A stretch of DNA of 64,000 nucleotides from Myxococcales bacterium (lineage in GTDB: Bacteria; Myxococcota_A; Polyangia; Fen-1088): positions 186,001 through 250,000 of the forward strand of contig PLNW01000083.1 in the NCBI GenBank assembly GCA_003142855.1, read 5' to 3'. The notes below the pieces were generated by a model, which worked only from the letters and a program-made list of their open reading frames with translations, ran no database searches and had not been told where the DNA came from. Numbering within the stretch: position 1 is the stretch's first letter; every line of letters starts with the position of its first letter. A program made the position numbers and the translations under genes. Positions 1 to 7,989 of this stretch are shown piece by piece.

Positions 1-1104
1 GCCTGGCTCCTGAGGCGCGAGTTTCTGTGCGGCTGCCAGGGCTGCCGCCTCAATCTGCGGTCCAAAAGTTCCCGGTGCCGATGCGGCCACGAGAGGCAGG
101 GCCACGCGCCACTCGGAGGCGGGTCGGCCTAGCAAGGGTGACAGCGCCTCGTCGCGTTTCTCCACCGGATCGCCGCGTTCGACCGCCAGTGCGGCCCTCG
201 CCACCACCACGGCCGGCACGCTGCGCGCACCCTTGAGCATGTCGAGTTCGCGTTCAGCAGCGTCGAAATCCCGCAACGCGATCTGGGCGCGAGCCTTGGC
301 GGCACGCAGGGCGACGTTCTTGGGATCAGCCGCCAGTCCCTCGTCGGCCAGTTCCGCAGCCGCGGCCCAGTCGCCCATGAGCAGGCGGGCCTGCACGCGC
401 GTCTGCTTGAGCAAGCTGGGCTCCTCGGCCAGGGAGCGGAGGACATCCAGCACGGCGGGCAGATGGGCGGCCATGTTGGGCAGCGCGACCTCAACGACCC
501 GCGCGGCGGCGGCTGCGTCGCCAACCAGCAACGCCGCCTGTGCTGCCACAAAGGGACGCAGGTCCGCCAGGCCGACGGCCGGACCGTCGACCACTGTGCC
601 GCCGATAGCCGGGGCCAGGCGTTCGGCAATCTGGCGAGCCATGGCAGCCAGCTCGCCCATGGCGACGCCCACCGAAATGCGGCCGACTCGCTTGCCTGCG
701 GGACCATAGATCAGGCCGGTTGCTGTCAGGCGCTTGGCAGACGACTGCAACTGCGCGACCAGGATGCGGTCAGCGCCCAGTTGCTCGGCCAGCCGAGGCG
801 CTAAGTCGTTGCTCACGGTCAAACTGCCACGCGGGGCACGGCCGGTGAGCGCCTCGATGGCAAGGGCCAGCTCATGCCTTGGCACCGTATGGCGTTCACC
901 AGTTTTCAAGTATGAGCGAAGGAGCAGAGATACCGCAGCGGCCTCTACGCTGAGTTCCGGCGGGGCCGCCAGGTCAGGGAGCACAGCGGTGGCTTGGGCC
1001 GCCGCGGGTCGCGCGGACGTCACGACCCCGACCAAGAGCGCGGTCACGAGAGCTGAACAAAGACGAGCGCTGGCGCGGGGTGCGAGCATCGCGAGGATCT
1101 TCAT
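1..1104 (-). CDS. Secreted TPR-like protein of unknown function (C-terminus cut by window edge)
   Basis: Open frame of 368 codons that starts at an ATG at 1104 and is still open at the left edge, so the C-terminus is missing. Residues 1-37 form a signal peptide (basic start, hydrophobic core TALLVGVV, AAAQA cleavage site). Residues 98-120 (LAPRLAEQLGADRILVAQ) resemble the N-terminal part of periplasmic proteins that build a name-dependent parameter. Residues about 235-310 form helical pairs with the TPR-like pattern GDWAAAAELADEGLAADP and FDAAERELDML. It is divergent from the lipoprotein gene at 1182, with 77 bp between them. The family is not recognised. An export-dependent, protein-binding role in the periplasm is inferred from the signal peptide and TPR pattern only. 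Confidence 0.75.
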   Translation of the reverse strand, partial: MKILAMLAPRASARLCSALVTALLVGVVTSARPAAAQATAVLPDLAAPPELSVEAAAVSLLLRSYLKTGERHTVPRHELALAIEALTGRAPRGSLTVSNDLAPRLAEQLGADRILVAQLQSSAKRLTATGLIYGPAGKRVGRISVGVAMGELAAMARQIAERLAPAIGGTVVDGPAVGLADLRPFVAAQAALLVGDAAAAARVVEVALPNMAAHLPAVLDVLRSLAEEPSLLKQTRVQARLLMGDWAAAAELADEGLAADPKNVALRAAKARAQIALRDFDAAERELDMLKGARSVPAVVVARAALAVERGDPVEKRDEALSPLLGRPASEWRVALPLVAASAPGTFGPQIEAAALAAAQKLAPQEPG

Positions 1105-1181
1105 CTGATCTTCGTAGGGTTTGCTCGACAAATCAATGCGCTTGGGCGACGCAGCGCGATCGCGTGATAGACTAACCGCCA

Positions 1182-2414
1182 ATGTTCCGCTCATGCTTGC
1201 GACTCGCCGTCGGTGTCGCCCTGATGGCCGCGTGCGGCTGTCGCTCCGATCCCGACAAGCCGCTCGGGCCCGCCGATTCATACATTTTGTTCGCGCCGGT
1301 CGTGGGAAAGCTGGAGGGCGCACTTCCTGTCGTGCGCCGTCTCGACATCAAGGACCAGGCGGTGCAACCACTTCCCCAGCTTCTCGAGTCCAGCTTCGCC
1401 TTCGAGATGCTGCGGACAGCCTACCTGGCCAAGCAGTTCGTTCGCGAGGCCAGCGCCGACGGCCAGCGTTTCACGGCGGCCGCACAGCGTCTAGGCGCCG
1501 AGCCGACCTGTCTGGTTCTGGGGCTGGAACGACAGCCCTACGGACGCGGACTGGCCTTGCCCCAGACTTTCGGTGGCGTCCAGTCGCGTCCCGGCCTGCC
1601 GTGGATTGGCTTGCCCACGGAACCCTCTGCCGACAAGGCGCTGGTGCAGACCCTGACCGGCCGTCTGGCCACCTACGTCGCGCATTTCGTCGCCACAGCA
1701 GGGGTGCTGTCCGACGGGAGCGTGCCTCCCCCGGTTCTCGTCGAAGGCTACCGCATGGCCATGGAAGTCATTGCGCGCGAGTGGCGGGAGAGCCCCGGGC
1801 CGGCTGGCGTGATCCAGGTCGAAGAGGGTTCAAGCGCCCAACGTGAGATCTTCGCCAACGTGCGCGAGAACCGATATGTCCTGCAGCAGGACGGAACGAC
1901 CCTGCGCGCCGCGCGCGACCTGCTCGAGGATCCGGGCGTGGCCGCCACGGTCATCTACCGCATGGCTCAGTCGCGTGCCCTGGCTGGGCGAGTCGCGCCC
2001 GAGGCATTCTACGCGCCCCTGGCCTCGAACCGCTTTCCACCCGGCGTGAGCCCGGCCGCGGTGCTGGGGACTTTTAGGAATTTCCAGGCCAAGTTTCTCG
2101 GGTCATGGGCCACAGCGGTGTTGCGCGGCCACGCACCCCGCGACGTGATCGACTTGGTCGATCTGTACGGCGCCGCCTTTCCGGCCGAGCGCGCCGAAGC
2201 GGTTCGCATCTTCGTGGTCACGACCTTCGGGGCAACCGTCAAGACCGGCGGGGTGTCGACCAGACCCCAGGATTCCACCCGGGCACTGGCTGAGCTGACC
2301 GCGCTCAAGGCCGAAGTTGTGGCCGCACGACGCTCGCTTCGTGAAGCCCTGTCCGCCAGCACGGGCGACGCAGGAGCGGGGCCGGGTAGGGTGCCCGGTC
2401 GTGGACCACGATGA
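1182..2414 (+). CDS. Lipoprotein of unknown function
   Basis: A 410-residue protein beginning MFRSCLRLAVGVALMAACGC. The lipobox MAAC places the lipidated cysteine at residue 18, so a membrane-anchored lipoprotein is expected. The body is mostly alpha-helical by eye (many Ala/Leu/Arg stretches), without catalytic motifs I can name. The last 60 residues hold a short heptad-like helix (LAELTALKAEVVAARRSLRE) followed by a Gly/Pro/Arg-rich tail. The upstream gene on the other strand is also exported, so the two may share a 77-bp divergent promoter region. No strong ribosome site precedes the ATG. The function is unknown. Confidence 0.75.
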   Translation: MFRSCLRLAVGVALMAACGCRSDPDKPLGPADSYILFAPVVGKLEGALPVVRRLDIKDQAVQPLPQLLESSFAFEMLRTAYLAKQFVREASADGQRFTAAAQRLGAEPTCLVLGLERQPYGRGLALPQTFGGVQSRPGLPWIGLPTEPSADKALVQTLTGRLATYVAHFVATAGVLSDGSVPPPVLVEGYRMAMEVIAREWRESPGPAGVIQVEEGSSAQREIFANVRENRYVLQQDGTTLRAARDLLEDPGVAATVIYRMAQSRALAGRVAPEAFYAPLASNRFPPGVSPAAVLGTFRNFQAKFLGSWATAVLRGHAPRDVIDLVDLYGAAFPAERAEAVRIFVVTTFGATVKTGGVSTRPQDSTRALAELTALKAEVVAARRSLREALSASTGDAGAGPGRVPGRGPR

Positions 2415-2490
2415 GCGGGAAGAACTGGCGCCATTTCAGGTTGTTACGGTATGAAAGCTCGATGAGTTGTTTCAAAAAGATGGGGGCAGT

Positions 2491-3495
2491 ATGAAGCGCG
2501 CGCTTATCACTGGAATCACCGGTCAGGACGGCTCGTATCTGGCCGAGTTTCTCCTCGCCAAGGGCTACGAGGTCTTCGGAGTCATCCGACGCTCGAGCTC
2601 ATTCAACACCGAGCGCATCGACCGGATCTACCAGGATCCCCACAGCGCCGACTACCGACTGCGCCTGGTCTTTGGCGACCTCGACGACGCCAGCTCGATC
2701 AACCGAATCATCCAGTCCACCCAGCCGAACGAGATCTACAACCTGGGCGCGCAGAGCCATGTGCGGGTCAGCTTCGACGTGCCGGACTACACGGCCAACA
2801 CGGTGGCGATGGGGACCCTGCGGCTGCTTGAGGCGATTCGCGAAAGTGGCGCGCGCTGCCGCCTGTATCAGGCATCTTCCAGCGAGATGTTCGGCTCGTC
2901 GCCGCCGCCGCAGAACGAGGACACCTTGTTCCGGCCGCGCAGCCCCTATGCCTGCGCCAAGGTTTTTGCCCACCAACTGTGCCAGAACTACCGCGAGGCC
3001 TACGGCCTCTTCATTTGCTGCGGGATCCTGTTCAACCACGAATCTCCCAGGCGCGGCATACCGTTCGTCACGCGCAAGATCACGCGCTCGGCAGCCCGCA
3101 TCCTGCATGGGCTCGACAAGAAGCTGTTCTTGGGCAATCTGGACGCGCAACGCGACTGGGGATTTGCCGGCGACTATGTCGAGGCCATGTGGCTGATGCT
3201 GCAGCAGGACCGGCCCGACGACTACGTCATTGCGACGGGCGAATCGCACTCGGTGCGCGAAGTCCTAGACGTTGCTTTCGGCACCCTGGGCCTGGATTGG
3301 CAGAAGTTCGTCGAAACCGACTCGCGCTACTTGCGTCCCACCGAAGTAGACCACCTGCGCGGTGACGCCAGCAAGGCCGCAGCCACGCTGGGCTGGAACC
3401 CACGCGTGCGTTTCCGCGAACTCATTGAAATGATGGTACGGTCGGATGAGGCCGACGTGCGAGCCGCGCTGGCAGGCCGCGCGCCCAATACCTAG
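2491..3495 (+). CDS. gmd: GDP-mannose 4,6-dehydratase
   Basis: Converts GDP-D-mannose to GDP-4-keto-6-deoxy-D-mannose, the branch-point precursor of GDP-fucose, GDP-rhamnose and related sugars of surface polysaccharides. The 334-residue protein begins [19 protein letters not shown], with the NADP-binding GxxGxxG at residues 8-14. The SDR catalytic set is present: Ser 130/131, Glu 132, Tyr 153 and Lys 157 ([11 protein letters not shown]). The family signature [12 protein letters not shown] follows at about 178. The start is the ATG at 2491, preceded by GGGGG; an in-frame TTG at 2467 would add eight residues that do not fit the family. Next comes a mannosyltransferase-like gene 33 bp downstream. 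No partner reductase (fcl/rmd) is present in the window, so the final deoxy-sugar cannot be named. Confidence 0.95.
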   Translation: MKRALITGITGQDGSYLAEFLLAKGYEVFGVIRRSSSFNTERIDRIYQDPHSADYRLRLVFGDLDDASSINRIIQSTQPNEIYNLGAQSHVRVSFDVPDYTANTVAMGTLRLLEAIRESGARCRLYQASSSEMFGSSPPPQNEDTLFRPRSPYACAKVFAHQLCQNYREAYGLFICCGILFNHESPRRGIPFVTRKITRSAARILHGLDKKLFLGNLDAQRDWGFAGDYVEAMWLMLQQDRPDDYVIATGESHSVREVLDVAFGTLGLDWQKFVETDSRYLRPTEVDHLRGDASKAAATLGWNPRVRFRELIEMMVRSDEADVRAALAGRAPNT

Positions 3496-3528
3496 CCCAG
3501 AACAACCTTCTCACCGTCGAGAGCCGTC

Positions 3529-4251
3529 TTGTCGCGAACACTCATCGTCATCCCGACCTACAACGAGCGTGAATGCGTCGAACCCATTGTTGCCGCCGTG
3601 CGGGCCGCTGTGCCCCAGGCGACCATTGAGATAGTCGACGACAACTCGCCCGACGGGACCGGCGCCGTGGCCGACCAGATCGCAGCGCGCGACCCGCAGG
3701 TGCGCGTGCTGCACAGGACGCACAAGGCCGGCCTGGGCGCCGCGTACATGCAGGCTTTCTCAGAGGCTCTGGCGGAGGGCTGGGAGCGCATCGTGCAGAT
3801 GGACGCGGATTTCTCGCACAATCCGGCCGATGTGCCGCGGCTGTTGCAGGCATTGGAAGAAGGCGCGGACATGGCCGTGGGGTCGCGCTACGTGCGCGGG
3901 GGCGGCACCCAGAACTGGGGACTGGGGCGCCGGCTCATCAGCCGCGGCGGCGGGGTCTACGCGCGCATGGCCCTGGGTGTTGGGGTTCACGATCTGACGG
4001 CCGGGTTCAAGGCTTGGAAGGCCGCGACCCTGCAGGGCATCGACATGGGGGCAGTCAACGCCCGCGGCTACGGGTTCCAGATCGAGATGACCTACCGGAC
4101 CCTGCGCGCGGGATTCCAGGTGCGCGAAGTGCCGATTCTCTTTGTCGACCGGCGCGTGGGCCTTTCCAAGATGTCGGGCTCGATCTTCTTCGAGGCCCTG
4201 ACCCTGGTTTGGCGCCTTCGCTTTCGCGTTGCCCGCGAGAAGTCTCAGTAG
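3529..4251 (+). CDS. Family 2 glycosyltransferase, polyprenol monophosphomannose synthase type
   Basis: A 240-residue GT-A family 2 enzyme of the DPM1/Ppm1 type, expected to move mannose from GDP-mannose to a polyprenyl phosphate on the cytoplasmic face. Visible motifs are VIPTYNE at residues 7-13, DDNSPDGTG at 37-45, and the metal-binding DAD at 92-94 within QMDADFSHNP. DLTAGFKAW and the C-terminal RRVGLSKMSG segment are typical of dolichol/polyprenol-phosphate mannose synthases. No GtrA-like membrane domain is present, so it is the short soluble form. The start is a TTG with a weak purine stretch upstream. It follows gmd by 33 bp, so the two probably form a GDP-mannose-consuming operon. Glucose or another sugar as substrate cannot be excluded. 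Confidence 0.85.
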   Translation: MSRTLIVIPTYNERECVEPIVAAVRAAVPQATIEIVDDNSPDGTGAVADQIAARDPQVRVLHRTHKAGLGAAYMQAFSEALAEGWERIVQMDADFSHNPADVPRLLQALEEGADMAVGSRYVRGGGTQNWGLGRRLISRGGGVYARMALGVGVHDLTAGFKAWKAATLQGIDMGAVNARGYGFQIEMTYRTLRAGFQVREVPILFVDRRVGLSKMSGSIFFEALTLVWRLRFRVAREKSQ

Positions 4252-4282
4252 CTCGGCGACCGAGCGCCAGCGGCCTGCCGCT

Positions 4283-4315
4283 GAGAACACAGAGGTGAGC
4301 GGAGAGAACGCAGAG
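4283..4315. repeat. Imperfect direct repeat GAGAACACAGAG / GAGAACGCAGAG
   Basis: Two 12-bp copies at 4283-4294 and 4304-4315, differing at one base, with a 21-bp period. They lie in the 212-bp gap between the mannosyltransferase and the LRR gene. A related GAGAACACA segment occurs in opposite orientation at 6452-6492, on the far side of the LRR gene. I recall GAGAACACAGAG-like strings as a common intergenic element in environmental bacterial genomes; this was not checked. Confidence 0.5.
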
Positions 4316-4463
4316 CCGGAAAAGTGCGCTGCGGTTCGAGGGCGGAATCTCACCAGACGGTCCTACTGGGCTCGGGGTAAAGCGTGGTACGCTCGCGACC
4401 AGAGCATGAGCACCGTTGGGCGCAGCTTTTCGTGGGACGCGAGCCCTTTGCATTGATGCTCAG

Positions 4464-6305
4464 ATGAACGAGCATCCAATCGATCCGTTTCTGGCAGCCT
4501 GGTCCGACGCCTCAGGAACGGACGGGTTTGCGTCGCGCCCGCTCGTCAGCCGCGCGCTGCAACTGCCCGGTGCTTGGACACGGGCGCGGCTGCACGCGGC
4601 GCTGGCTGCAGTCTTGGTGCAGGAGCCGGCGCAACGCGAGCGGTTCGAGAAGACCTTCGCCCTTTGGTTCGGCACGGACGTAGGCGATCAAGAGGGTGAG
4701 ATCCTCGATCTCGATGCGTGGCTACGCACGCCTTTGGCGCCTGTGGGCCAGGCCGGCGACGCCGGCGAGGACAGGGTTGCGGACGCAGAATGCCTGGTGG
4801 GCGCGCAGCAGCCGACGGCCATAATGTCGCCGCGACCGCGCCGCCGAAGCCGCTGGTCGTGGGCGGCGCTGGACGCCACGGTCGTGCTCATCGTGGTGGC
4901 TTGCGTGCTGGGAGTTGGTCGCAGACCGTCGCCCAAGCCTGGCACAGCCAACCCCCGCCTGTCGCGCAAGACGGTGCCTGACACCAGCTCGGTTGTCGAA
5001 GGGCACAGCCAGCCAACCGGGGTGCGGAGCCACGCCAAGCTGAGGTTGGCTGCGACATATGGCGAAAAAGAGCGCGAACAACGCGACCAGGGAGACTTGC
5101 TCACGCCGTCGAAATCCTCGATGAGACAAAGGACACTAACCGAGGAGCACTCGCGTGATCAGCGCGCGACCGCTGGCTCCCCACCTGATGCGGAACTGTC
5201 CGCGGCGCAAGGCGGTCAGAGAGTCGCTGTTGCAGGTCCGGCGGAACCGCCTGCCGCGCCCGCCGGGCCAATGAGCCGCGCACAGGCAATTGAAGCGCTA
5301 ACCAAGGCTGGGATCGTCAAGAAAGAACATCGCAGCGGACTCGGCGGTCTCAAGTGGTTTTATTCAAGAGGCAGTGTCGAACCTGAGGCGATCCCGGCGC
5401 TAGACAGCCTGGGCGGGTCGATCGGGCTTCTCTTCTCAGAGGAAAGCGCCCCGAAGCTTTCGCCGCTGCGTTCCTTGCAACGTCTCAAGGGACTGGACCT
5501 GGGCTGGACGAAGCTGAGCGACGTTTCAGCACTTGATGGGATGTCGCTCACCCACTTGGAACTGAGCGGGACGAAGGTGAGCGACGTGTCGGCGCTCAAA
5601 CGGATGCCGCTCACCCATCTCGACCTGGCTTGGACGCAGGTGAGCGATCTGTCAGCACTTGCGGGGATGCGGCTAACCTACCTGGAGCTGGGTGGGACGA
5701 AGGTCAGCGACCTTTCGGCGCTCAAGGGCGCGCCGCTAACCAGTCTGTCCTTGTTCAGGACGCAGACGAGCGATTTGTCAGCGCTCAAGGGGATGCCGCT
5801 CACCCATCTGGACTTGCGGCGGACCAAGGTCAGCGACGTGTCAGCACTCAAGGGGATGTCTCTGGCCAATCTGGACTTGAAGGGGACGCCGGTTAGTGAC
5901 GTGTCAGCGCTCAAGGGGATGCCGCTGCAGTGGCTGGATCTTGGTGGCACCAAGGTCGACGATGCAGCAGCACTCAAGGGGATGCCCCTGACCAGATTGG
6001 ACTTGGGCGGGACGAAGGTGAGCGACCTGTCAGCACTCAAGGGGATGCCGCTACAGTGGCTGGACTTGAGCGGGACGCCGGTGAGCGACCTGTCAGCACT
6101 CAAGGGGATGCCGCTGCAATGGCTGGACTTGAGCGGGACGAAGGTTACCGACGTGTCAGCTCTCGAATCTTTGCGACTCCTGCAGACGTTGTACGTCAGG
6201 GGGCTGGTCGCTCCAGTCAAGGACTGGTCGCCGGTGCCTTCGGGGGTCAAGATCATTCCCTCGCCACCAACACGCCAGACAGCATCATCTAGGACCGCGC
6301 CGTAG
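4464..6305 (+). CDS. Single-pass membrane protein with leucine-rich repeats
   Basis: A 613-residue protein from the ATG at 4464 (MNEHPIDPFLAAW). A start at 4416 is possible but adds an atypical segment. Residues 1-90 form a helical N-domain with TRARLHAALAAVLVQEPAQ and RFEKTFALWF, resembling the N-terminal modules found in some VWA- or effector-type conflict proteins (inference). A basic stretch (PRPRRRSR) precedes one membrane helix at 131-152. A low-complexity linker follows. Eleven 21-residue leucine-rich units then occupy about residues 351-581, with consensus VSDLSALKGMPLTHLDLSGTK, extended by a degenerate unit before them. The LRR array should lie in the periplasm and bind a partner there. 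The unit encodes a 63-bp DNA repeat, so the copy number can change by recombination. Confidence 0.85.
   Translation: MNEHPIDPFLAAWSDASGTDGFASRPLVSRALQLPGAWTRARLHAALAAVLVQEPAQRERFEKTFALWFGTDVGDQEGEILDLDAWLRTPLAPVGQAGDAGEDRVADAECLVGAQQPTAIMSPRPRRRSRWSWAALDATVVLIVVACVLGVGRRPSPKPGTANPRLSRKTVPDTSSVVEGHSQPTGVRSHAKLRLAATYGEKEREQRDQGDLLTPSKSSMRQRTLTEEHSRDQRATAGSPPDAELSAAQGGQRVAVAGPAEPPAAPAGPMSRAQAIEALTKAGIVKKEHRSGLGGLKWFYSRGSVEPEAIPALDSLGGSIGLLFSEESAPKLSPLRSLQRLKGLDLGWTKLSDVSALDGMSLTHLELSGTKVSDVSALKRMPLTHLDLAWTQVSDLSALAGMRLTYLELGGTKVSDLSALKGAPLTSLSLFRTQTSDLSALKGMPLTHLDLRRTKVSDVSALKGMSLANLDLKGTPVSDVSALKGMPLQWLDLGGTKVDDAAALKGMPLTRLDLGGTKVSDLSALKGMPLQWLDLSGTPVSDLSALKGMPLQWLDLSGTKVTDVSALESLRLLQTLYVRGLVAPVKDWSPVPSGVKIIPSPPTRQTASSRTAP
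5514..6206 (+). repeat. Tandem array of eleven 63-bp units coding for LRRs
   Basis: The units start at 5514 and repeat every 63 bp without a phase break. Ten are well conserved and the eleventh (from 6144) is diverged. The nucleotide strings CAGCACTCAAGGGGATGCCG and GTGAGCGACCTGTCAGCACT recur nearly unchanged, so similarity is at DNA level as well as protein level. Units around 5890-6140 are the most alike, which suggests recent duplication within the array. Confidence 0.9.
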
Positions 6306-6345
6306 CTGCGCGTATAGATTCACCGGGCATTTGAACTTGGGCGCT

Positions 6346-6387
6346 ACAGTGCCAATGTCCGATAACAGTGCAAATGTCCGATAACAG
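6346..6387. repeat. Two 23-bp direct copies with a 19-bp period
   Basis: ACAGTGCCAATGTCCGATAA (first 20 bases, from 6346) and ACAGTGCAAATGTCCGATAA (from 6365) differ at one base and share an overlapping ACAG; each copy continues CAG. The array lies between the LRR gene and the convergent HAMP gene. AATGTCC-type repeats are reminiscent of the multiple end repeats of some insertion sequences, but no transposase fragment is next to them. Confidence 0.6.
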
Positions 6388-6451
6388 ATATTATGTCAAC
6401 TAGCCGAGCCTGACGATTTCATCTTGTGTCTGGCGGGAAGTTCTGGGATTC

Positions 6452-6492
6452 CAGGCGCCTCCGTGGCCTCTCCTCTCCCCTTTGTGTTCTCA
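6452..6492 (-). repeat. GAGAACACA-type purine-rich intergenic element
   Basis: Read on the minus strand this begins GAGAACACAAAGGGGAGAGG and continues purine-rich. It starts with the same nine bases as the copy at 4283, in the opposite orientation. It sits 30 bp beyond the stop of the HAMP gene. The similarity is short, so common origin is only a suggestion. Confidence 0.3.
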
Positions 6493-6521
6493 ACCGCGGG
6501 TGGCTGGTGCGCTGAACCAGC

Positions 6522-7154
6522 TCATCCTTGATGAGGCTCGAGGCTGAGCTGCTTCCGGGTGCGCTGCTCGCGCAACTCGGCCAGCGCAAGTTCGAGCTCG
6601 GAGGAACGCGTGGGCTGGGCTTCGATGGCGGCGATGGCCTTATCAAGGGCTGCGATGTCGGCGACCGTGCGGGTGCGCAAAGCCGCGTACATCTCGGCGA
6701 ACTGGGCGTGAAAAGAGCGCAACTCGTCCCCGCGGCGCAGTTGGCGTAGCACGGGCGGCAGGTGGTCGTCGCGAATGCGGGCGCAGGTGGTAGCGATGTT
6801 GTGGAGCGGCCCCGCCACCTTGTGGGTCAACCAGATTCCTGCGACGGCTATCGAGAGGATGAGGACCACACCGAAGCCGGCCATGCCATAGAGGACGATG
6901 CGATCATTGGCTCGGAACTGCGCCCACAGCTCGGCGCCGGCAACCGGATCGGCCTGGACGGTCATCATGACGATGCGGGACGATACCTGGGTGGCCTGGT
7001 AGATCTTGTAGCCGAGGACTCCGGTGAGAAGCACGGCCACCGCCATGATAAAGGCCGTGTAGCGAAGCTGCAGTCCCACGTCGAGGAGGTAGTTGCGCAG
7101 CTTGCGCTTGCCCGCGAATGTTGCCTTGTCGGATTTTTCGTTTTGCTTGGTCAT
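6522..7154 (-). CDS. Two-helix membrane protein with HAMP domain
   Basis: A 210-residue protein starting at the ATG at 7154, chosen because GGAGGAG lies at 7163-7169 in front of it; an in-frame longer version would overlap the preceding gene. Membrane helices are at about 32-52 (FIMAVAVLLTGVLGYKIY) and 87-109 (VLYGMAGFGVVLILSIAVAG), with a short periplasmic loop between them. A HAMP segment starts with HKVAGPLHNIATTCARIRDD and ends in a helix rich in Ala, Glu and Arg. There is no kinase, cyclase or methyl-accepting domain, so the signal must go to a partner protein. It is the last gene of a three-gene operon behind a HEAT protein and a histidine kinase homologue. It may act as their membrane sensor. 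Confidence 0.8.
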   Translation of the reverse strand: MTKQNEKSDKATFAGKRKLRNYLLDVGLQLRYTAFIMAVAVLLTGVLGYKIYQATQVSSRIVMMTVQADPVAGAELWAQFRANDRIVLYGMAGFGVVLILSIAVAGIWLTHKVAGPLHNIATTCARIRDDHLPPVLRQLRRGDELRSFHAQFAEMYAALRTRTVADIAALDKAIAAIEAQPTRSSELELALAELREQRTRKQLSLEPHQG

Positions 7155-7179
7155 ACTCGTCTCTCCTCCCGGATCCCGG

Positions 7180-7989
7180 CTAACCACCTTGAGAACGGAA
7201 GAATTCAAGAAGGCTGTCACCCAGTTGGCCCGCCGTTGCTTCGATGCAGTCACGTCGGGCGTTCAGCTTGTCGGCCTCGCGCCGGCCCCCTTGCACGGCG
7301 GCGCCGGCACTGGTCCATAGGATCACGCTGCGCGACGGCCAGCGCGCGACCATGACCTTGATCTCGCAATTGATCTCCGCACCACCGCCCGACTCTTCCA
7401 GGCGCGACACGTTGCCATCGACCAGGAACCCGACGCGGCTGGTGTGGCCGCGTCCCTTGGGGGCTGGCGCGTCCGAAGCGAAAGTCAGCTTGGGCAGTTT
7501 CTCGAGGGACTGCCGAAGCGAGTTGTGCAGCGAGGCGAGCAACGCGGAATCGGCGGCCTTCACGCCGCCGGCGAACGAGCCCAGGGTCACGAAGATCTTT
7601 CGGTCGTCGACCTCTTGGTCCTCAAGAGTGGACAGTGCAAGCTTGGCTTGGGTGCTGACAAAGGAATCGCGCTCTCGTCCCAGGAGCGCCTTCAGCGCCG
7701 CCATGGCTGGCGCGCCACCCAGCTTGCCCAGCGATTGCGCCGCCATAGCTCGCACGGACTTGTCCTCGTCGTTCAGCGCCTTGATGAGCGCATCCGCCCC
7801 ACCCTTGTCCCCCAGCTTTCCCAAGAGCAGCGCAGCCTGCACCCGCACCTTGAAGCTGGGATCGCCCAGCAGTGCGTTGGAGAGATCATCGACCTTGCCG
7901 GCCCAGCCCAGCCGGGCCGCAACCAGCACGGCAAACACCGTGGCCGTCACAGCCAGCGGCAAGCGTGGCCGAGAAAACGCGGCGTTCAT
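7180..7989 (-). CDS. Exported HEAT-repeat protein
   Basis: A 269-residue protein with an N-terminal signal peptide (LAVTATVFAVLVAARLGWAG, cut near residue 30). Residues about 31-120 hold two to three HEAT-like units with the pattern DPSFKVRVQAALLLGKLGD and DEDKSVRAMAAQSLGKLGG. The C-terminal half contains beta-rich segments (VGFLVDGNVSRLEE, CEIKVMVARWPSRSVI) and no catalytic motif. The ATG overlaps the stop of the upstream histidine kinase gene as ATGA, so the two are translationally coupled. The HAMP gene starts 25 bp further on. A periplasmic scaffold that feeds the HAMP protein is an inference from gene order. Confidence 0.8.
   Translation of the reverse strand: MNAAFSRPRLPLAVTATVFAVLVAARLGWAGKVDDLSNALLGDPSFKVRVQAALLLGKLGDKGGADALIKALNDEDKSVRAMAAQSLGKLGGAPAMAALKALLGRERDSFVSTQAKLALSTLEDQEVDDRKIFVTLGSFAGGVKAADSALLASLHNSLRQSLEKLPKLTFASDAPAPKGRGHTSRVGFLVDGNVSRLEESGGGAEINCEIKVMVARWPSRSVILWTSAGAAVQGGRREADKLNARRDCIEATAGQLGDSLLEFFRSQGG

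Noticed and set aside
1142..1173. Sigma-70 promoter upstream of the lipoprotein at 1182
   Set aside because: TTGGGC and TAGACT resemble the -35 and -10 boxes but the spacing is 20 bp, which is too long to support a call.
5630..6292. Repetitive proteins in other frames across the LRR array
   Set aside because: They only mirror the 63-bp unit in shifted or reverse frames; the LRR frame alone has sensible leucine spacing and a full gene around it.
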